Shown: piece after piece, positions 6,479 to 9,332 of the stretch | Layout: each line of letters opens with the position of its first letter | Position numbering within the stretch: position 1 is the stretch's first letter | Origin: Dehalococcoidia bacterium | Lineage (GTDB): Bacteria; Chloroflexota; Dehalococcoidia; Dehalococcoidales; UBA1222 | Assembly (NCBI GenBank): GCA_009783135.1 | Contig: WRHS01000048.1 | Span: 1 to 9,332, forward strand | Reading direction: 5' to 3' | DNA: 9,332 nucleotides | Notes under the pieces: model-generated | What the model saw: only the letters and a program-made list of their open reading frames with translations | What the model was told of the DNA's origin: nothing | Databases searched by the model: none | Made by a program: the position numbers and the translations under genes

Positions 6479-6975
6479 AACGCCTCGCTTTCAAGCTTTT
6501 GTCTGGTGTACTCAACCAGCCCGCCGGATGCGATAATCTGCGCCATGAAACGCGGGTATGGCTTGGCTTTGAAAGTTAGTCCTTTGGTAATATTTTTGAT
6601 CATGCCTGTTTCCAGTTCGATTTGCAGCGTATCCCCTGCATCCGTGCTTGATACCGTTTCGGGGGACTCAAATAGCGGAAGCCCGATATTGATGCTGTTG
6701 CGGAAAAATATACGTGCAAATGACGTGGCGATTACAGCCGACAAACCGGCTGCCTTGATGGCAATGGGGGCATGCTCACGCGACGAACCGCAGCCAAAGT
6801 TGCTTGTGGCAACAATGATATCACCATGGCGCACATTCTTAACGAAATCGAGGTCAATGTCCTCCATGCAGTGCTTGGCAAGTTCCGCCGGCTCTGAAAT
6901 ATTGAGGTAGCGCGCCGGAATAATGGCATCGGTGTCAACGTTTGCCCCGTATTTAAAAACCTTTCCCGTAAGCAT
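6475..6975 (-). CDS. leuD: 3-isopropylmalate dehydratase small subunit
   Basis: This is the swivel-domain subunit that pairs with LeuC to isomerise 2-isopropylmalate to 3-isopropylmalate. It probably also handles citramalate/citraconate for the CimA route. VDTDAIIPARYLN (13-25) includes the substrate-recognition loop, reading YLN. GCGSSREHAP (61-70) is the family signature. I choose ATG 6975 because GGGAG (6988-6984) lies 8 nt upstream and the protein then starts MLTGKVFKYG like its relatives, giving 166 aa, the short archaeal/clostridial length (E. coli LeuD is about 201). The frame stays open upstream to TTG 7002, giving 175 aa, and an ATG at 6990 also exists, but neither has as good a ribosome binding site. 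The stop overlaps the leuB start. Confidence 0.95.
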   Translation of the reverse strand: MLTGKVFKYGANVDTDAIIPARYLNISEPAELAKHCMEDIDLDFVKNVRHGDIIVATSNFGCGSSREHAPIAIKAAGLSAVIATSFARIFFRNSINIGLPLFESPETVSSTDAGDTLQIELETGMIKNITKGLTFKAKPYPRFMAQIIASGGLVEYTRQKLESEAL

Positions 6976-6998
6976 ACCCGTTTCTCCCATTCTTAAGC

Positions 6999-7400
6999 TC
7001 AACTCTCTTTGTCTTCCAATGCACTTTTTCTAAGCGCAAACAGCAGGGCAACCTCATTCTCGCCGATATCTACTACCTTGCCTGCCCTGAGATTGGTGTA
7101 GTCGCTGACGTCCTGCCTGATGCGCTCAATTGTTGCCTGGGGAGCAGCGGAAAGAACGAGCCATATCCGGCCGGATGGCTTAATCTGCTGCTCAAGATGC
7201 GCCATGATGTCGCCCTGTTCATCGTTTGGCTGCAGCCAGTAAATAACGCTGTCGCATTCGTTCTCAGCCCAGTCAAGCATGAGGTTGAGGTCCCCAGCCA
7301 TAAACGGAGGCAAGAGGTTTTTGCGCGCATGAAAGAGGCAAACCTTGGAGTTGGGCTTGACCATTAACCTCACGCGAACACTATCTTCTTCAACTGTCAT
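6999..7400 (-). CDS. 133-aa protein of unknown function inserted between leuC and leuD
   Basis: I cannot name it. It begins 43 bp after leuC, with AAGGA 6 nt before ATG 7400 and an in-frame TAA directly before that ATG, so the start is secure. It ends 23 bp before leuD. There are no membrane segments and only two cysteines (C21, C49). The pattern looks like an alpha/beta fold: DSVIYWLQPNDEQGDIMAHL (50-69), then KPSGRIWLVLS (74-84), then the helix ATIERIRQDVSDY, and a final strand pair GKVVDIGENEVALLFALRK (107-125). The order strand, D-[IL]-x-x-x-L helix, G-x-IWL strand recalls the DUF3052 family, whose function is unknown, and the C-terminal part of Rossmann methyltransferases. No SAM-binding Gly motif is visible. 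Context suggests a role linked to the isopropylmalate isomerase or leucine/isoleucine control; this is inference. Confidence 0.85.
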   Translation of the reverse strand: MTVEEDSVRVRLMVKPNSKVCLFHARKNLLPPFMAGDLNLMLDWAENECDSVIYWLQPNDEQGDIMAHLEQQIKPSGRIWLVLSAAPQATIERIRQDVSDYTNLRAGKVVDIGENEVALLFALRKSALEDKES

Positions 7401-7443
7401 TTAAAATCCTTAGAATAAATTATGTCAACAAGCGCCGCAGCGT

Positions 7444-8694
7444 TTACAGGGCGTCCGGTGACGCGATGCGTCCCAGAACGGCGGATGCGGCGGCAACCGC
7501 AGGGTTGGCGAGGTAGACCTCGCTTTTGGGTGAGCCCATACGCCCGACGAAATTGCGGTTTGTGGTGGCAACGGCGCGTTCGCCCTCGGCCAGTATGCCC
7601 ATATGCCCGCCAAGACACGGCCCGCACGTAGGTGTGGAAACAGCGCATCCGGCGCTAATCAATGTTTCAATTAGCCCTTCGCGAATGGCCTTAAGATAAA
7701 TCTGTTGTGTGCCCGGAATTACAATGCAGCGCACGAAAGGCGCGACCTTTTTGCCTTTGATTATTGATGCGGCTAAGCGCAGGTCCTCCATACGACCATT
7801 GGTACATGAGCCAATAACCACCTGATGAATAGCCACATCCGCAAAGGCGGATACCGGTTTTGTATTTGACGGCAGATGAGGTGCTGCCACCTGCGGCTCA
7901 ATTTTGGATATGTCCCACTCATACACTTTAGCGCATTCGGATGCCGGACCTAATTCGTAGCATGTATAGTCTTTCTTGGCACGGGACTGTACATAACTTT
8001 TGGCGGTATTGTCGGGGCGACACAGTCCGGCTTTGCCCCCTGCCTCAATGGCCATGTTGGACATGGTAAAGCGCCCGTCCATGGAAAGCCCGTCAATAAC
8101 CTCGCCGGTAAACTCCATGGCGGCATACAATGCCCCGTCAACACCGATTTGCCCGATGGTGTAAAGTATGAGGTCTTTGCCGCTTACCCATTTGGACAAG
8201 GTCCCGTGATATACGAAGCGGATGGTGGGAGGTGCTTTCATCCAAATCTCACCGGTGGCCATAGCTGTGGCGATATCGGTTGAGCCCATACCGGTTGCAA
8301 ACGCACCCAGCGCACCATAGGTACAGGTATGCGAGTCAGCCCCGATGACCAGATCTCCCGGAAGCACCAAACCCTGCTCTGGTAACAGCACGTGCTCAAT
8401 GCCCATCTGTCCGCATTCAAAATAAATAGTGCCCTGTTCGCGGGCGAACTCACGCAGCATCTTGACCTGCTCGGCTGAGGCGATATCCTTATTGGGCACG
8501 AAATGATCCGGTACCATCACGATTTTGGATGCATCAAATACTTTTTTCACGCCAAGCTTGCGGAATTCTTTTATAGCAATGGGCGCTGTGACGTCGTTCG
8601 AGAGAATTACGTCAGGGCGCACACTGATGAAATCACCCGGCGCAACCGATGCCTTGCCGCAATGGGCTGCGAGTATTCTTTCTGCTAATGTCAT
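7444..8694 (-). CDS. leuC: 3-isopropylmalate dehydratase large subunit
   Basis: This is the [4Fe-4S] catalytic subunit of isopropylmalate isomerase, working with LeuD. Cluster cysteines are C297 in GSCTNGR and C357/C360 in TCGPCLGG. Further aconitase-family blocks are VPDHFVPNKD (61-70), GADSHTCTYGALGAFATGMGSTD (118-140) and NRNFVGRMG (379-387). At 416 aa it is the short form seen in archaea, clostridia and relatives rather than the 466-aa E. coli form, and the partner LeuD is short too. Homoaconitase subunits look alike, but leuA, leuB and leuD beside it settle the role. Sharing with the citramalate branch is expected. ATG 8694 has only a weak GAG/AAGTGA upstream. It is preceded by a 98-bp gap with promoter- and operator-like elements. 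Confidence 0.96.
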   Translation of the reverse strand: MTLAERILAAHCGKASVAPGDFISVRPDVILSNDVTAPIAIKEFRKLGVKKVFDASKIVMVPDHFVPNKDIASAEQVKMLREFAREQGTIYFECGQMGIEHVLLPEQGLVLPGDLVIGADSHTCTYGALGAFATGMGSTDIATAMATGEIWMKAPPTIRFVYHGTLSKWVSGKDLILYTIGQIGVDGALYAAMEFTGEVIDGLSMDGRFTMSNMAIEAGGKAGLCRPDNTAKSYVQSRAKKDYTCYELGPASECAKVYEWDISKIEPQVAAPHLPSNTKPVSAFADVAIHQVVIGSCTNGRMEDLRLAASIIKGKKVAPFVRCIVIPGTQQIYLKAIREGLIETLISAGCAVSTPTCGPCLGGHMGILAEGERAVATTNRNFVGRMGSPKSEVYLANPAVAAASAVLGRIASPDAL

Positions 8695-8727
8695 ATCACT
8701 TATCTCATTTACTGAACATATTTTTCT

Positions 8728-8746
8728 TGTATTAAGAAATAATACA
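8728..8746. promoter_or_regulatory. 19-bp palindrome, candidate operator ahead of leuC
   Basis: TGTATTA-AGAAA-TAATACA has perfect 7-bp arms around a 5-bp centre. Its centre (8737) falls almost on the start site expected from the adjacent extended -10 box, the usual place for a repressor site. It lies 34 bp upstream of the leuC ATG. It could also be a chance AT-rich palindrome, and the regulator is unknown. Confidence 0.45.
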
Positions 8747-8754
8747 GTATATCA
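8746..8754 (-). promoter_or_regulatory. extended -10 element, candidate internal promoter for leuC
   Basis: On the minus strand the sequence reads TGATATACT: a TGn extension followed by TATACT, five of six matches to TATAAT. I see no good -35 box at 16-18 bp, which extended -10 promoters can lack. Predicted start is near 8739, with a leader of about 45 nt to leuC. The 98-bp leuA-leuC gap is unusually long for this tight operon, which supports an internal start. Confidence 0.4.
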
Positions 8755-8792
8755 AACCATAAACACGATGTTATGTTCCTGCTGAGGCTGGC

Positions 8793-9332
8793 TTACGCAG
8801 CGCTGCTGTTTTGCCTGCCGGGCATGCATGTGGCAATCAGGCGGTTGAGGGCGTGCATGTACGCTTTAGCCGATGCTACGACAATATCGGGATCGGCACC
8901 GCGCCCGGTATAGCTTACGCCGTCCGCTTCAATGCGAATCAGCACCTCGCCGATGGCGTCAATACCGGCCGTAATTGAGTTGACGGAAAACTCGGTGAGT
9001 TTATTGGGCACTTTCACAATGCGGTTGATGGCCTTATATGCAGCATCCACCGGTCCTGTGCCCAATGAGGCGTCGGCTAGTTCCTCGTCGTTTGGTCCGA
9101 TAAGCTTAACGGCGGCAGTCGGAATGCCACGATCGCCGCATGTCACCTGTATGCGCTCCAGATGATAATACTCGGTCACAGTGCGCTTGTCCTCAGCCAT
9201 CAGCGATTCAAGGTCGCGCACTGTGACCTCTTTCTTTTTATCAGCCAGTTCCTTGAAAGACGTAAAAGCGCGCTCAAAATCATCTTTTGACAGGTTGTAT
9301 CCCAATTCCTCCAGCCTTTGACGCAGAGCGCT
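8793..9332 (-). CDS. leuA: 2-isopropylmalate synthase, C-terminal part (cut by window edge)
   Basis: Only the last 179 residues are inside the window; the frame is open at the right edge, and the TTG near 9305 is an internal leucine, not a start. The catalytic barrel lies outside. What is visible is the helical linker (KDDFERAFTSFKELADKKKEV, 16-36 of the visible part) and the leucine-sensing regulatory domain: GTGPVDAAYKAINRI (91-105) and YTGRGADPDIVVASAKAY (141-158), followed by ALNRL. LeuA condenses 2-oxoisovalerate with acetyl-CoA, and in this family the C-terminal domain binds leucine for feedback inhibition. It ends 98 bp before leuC. A citramalate synthase has a related C-terminal domain, but the full cimA is separate here and this domain reads as LeuA. 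More ilv/leu genes probably lie beyond the edge. Confidence 0.93.
   Translation of the reverse strand, partial: SALRQRLEELGYNLSKDDFERAFTSFKELADKKKEVTVRDLESLMAEDKRTVTEYYHLERIQVTCGDRGIPTAAVKLIGPNDEELADASLGTGPVDAAYKAINRIVKVPNKLTEFSVNSITAGIDAIGEVLIRIEADGVSYTGRGADPDIVVASAKAYMHALNRLIATCMPGRQNSSAA

Noticed and set aside
6377..6910. 177-aa plus-strand open frame opposite leuD and the leuB start
   Set aside because: It lies antisense to two genes with clear family motifs, and its translation is Ser/Ala-rich with no domain-like pattern. It is a shadow of their codon bias.
7397..7648. 83-aa minus-strand frame overlapping the leuC 3' end and ending at the start of the 133-aa gene
   Set aside because: It overlaps leuC codons that carry the Fe-S cysteine motif; its Arg/Cys/His-rich translation is typical of a wrong-frame read.
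8776..8812. GCTG/CAGC-rich inverted words at the end of leuA as a terminator or attenuator
   Set aside because: Only 4-bp complementary arms, no U-tract on the minus strand, and no leader peptide with leucine codons in the gap.

Overview
This window looks like a piece of a bacterial chromosome of medium GC content, densely packed and almost entirely transcribed on the minus strand. The best guess for the source is a Chloroflexota lineage of the Dehalococcoidia type. That is inference from remembered gene order and protein character, and nothing in the window proves it. The clues are a single leucine/isoleucine operon holding both leuA and a citramalate synthase gene (cimA), short archaeal/clostridial-style LeuC (416 aa) and LeuD (about 166 aa) subunits, and a methanogen-type thymidylate synthase instead of a classical ThyA.

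Right half (9332 down to 3780, minus strand): a branched-chain amino acid operon in the order leuA (C-terminal part only, cut by the window edge), leuC, a 133-aa unknown protein, leuD, leuB, cimA. Spacing is tight: leuD and leuB overlap by 4 nt, and the cimA ribosome binding site lies inside the end of leuB. LeuA makes 2-isopropylmalate for leucine. CimA makes (R)-citramalate from pyruvate and acetyl-CoA for isoleucine. LeuCD and LeuB can then serve both routes. The 98-bp leuA-leuC gap holds an extended -10 element and a 19-bp palindrome centred on the predicted start site, so an internal controlled promoter is possible.

Middle (3728 down to 1248, minus strand): a small zinc-ribbon protein with two membrane segments, two soluble proteins I do not recognise (200 and 228 aa, 18 bp apart), and a 219-aa thymidylate synthase of the methanogen/archaeal kind with its catalytic residues present and its own plausible promoter.

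Left end (1221 down to 1): a plus-strand short DnaJ-like co-chaperone with a strong sigma-70-like promoter and operator-like repeats, convergent with the thymidylate synthase gene. Then comes a minus-strand tRNA-Lys(CTT) with a near-consensus promoter. Past the tRNA 3' end, two exact 19-bp direct repeats lie 48 bp apart, inside a minus-strand reading frame that stays open to the window edge.

No CRISPR array, insertion sequence, rRNA or obvious defence system is visible. The parts least explained by known families are the leuC-leuD interloper, the 200/228-aa gene pair, and the repeats beside the tRNA.
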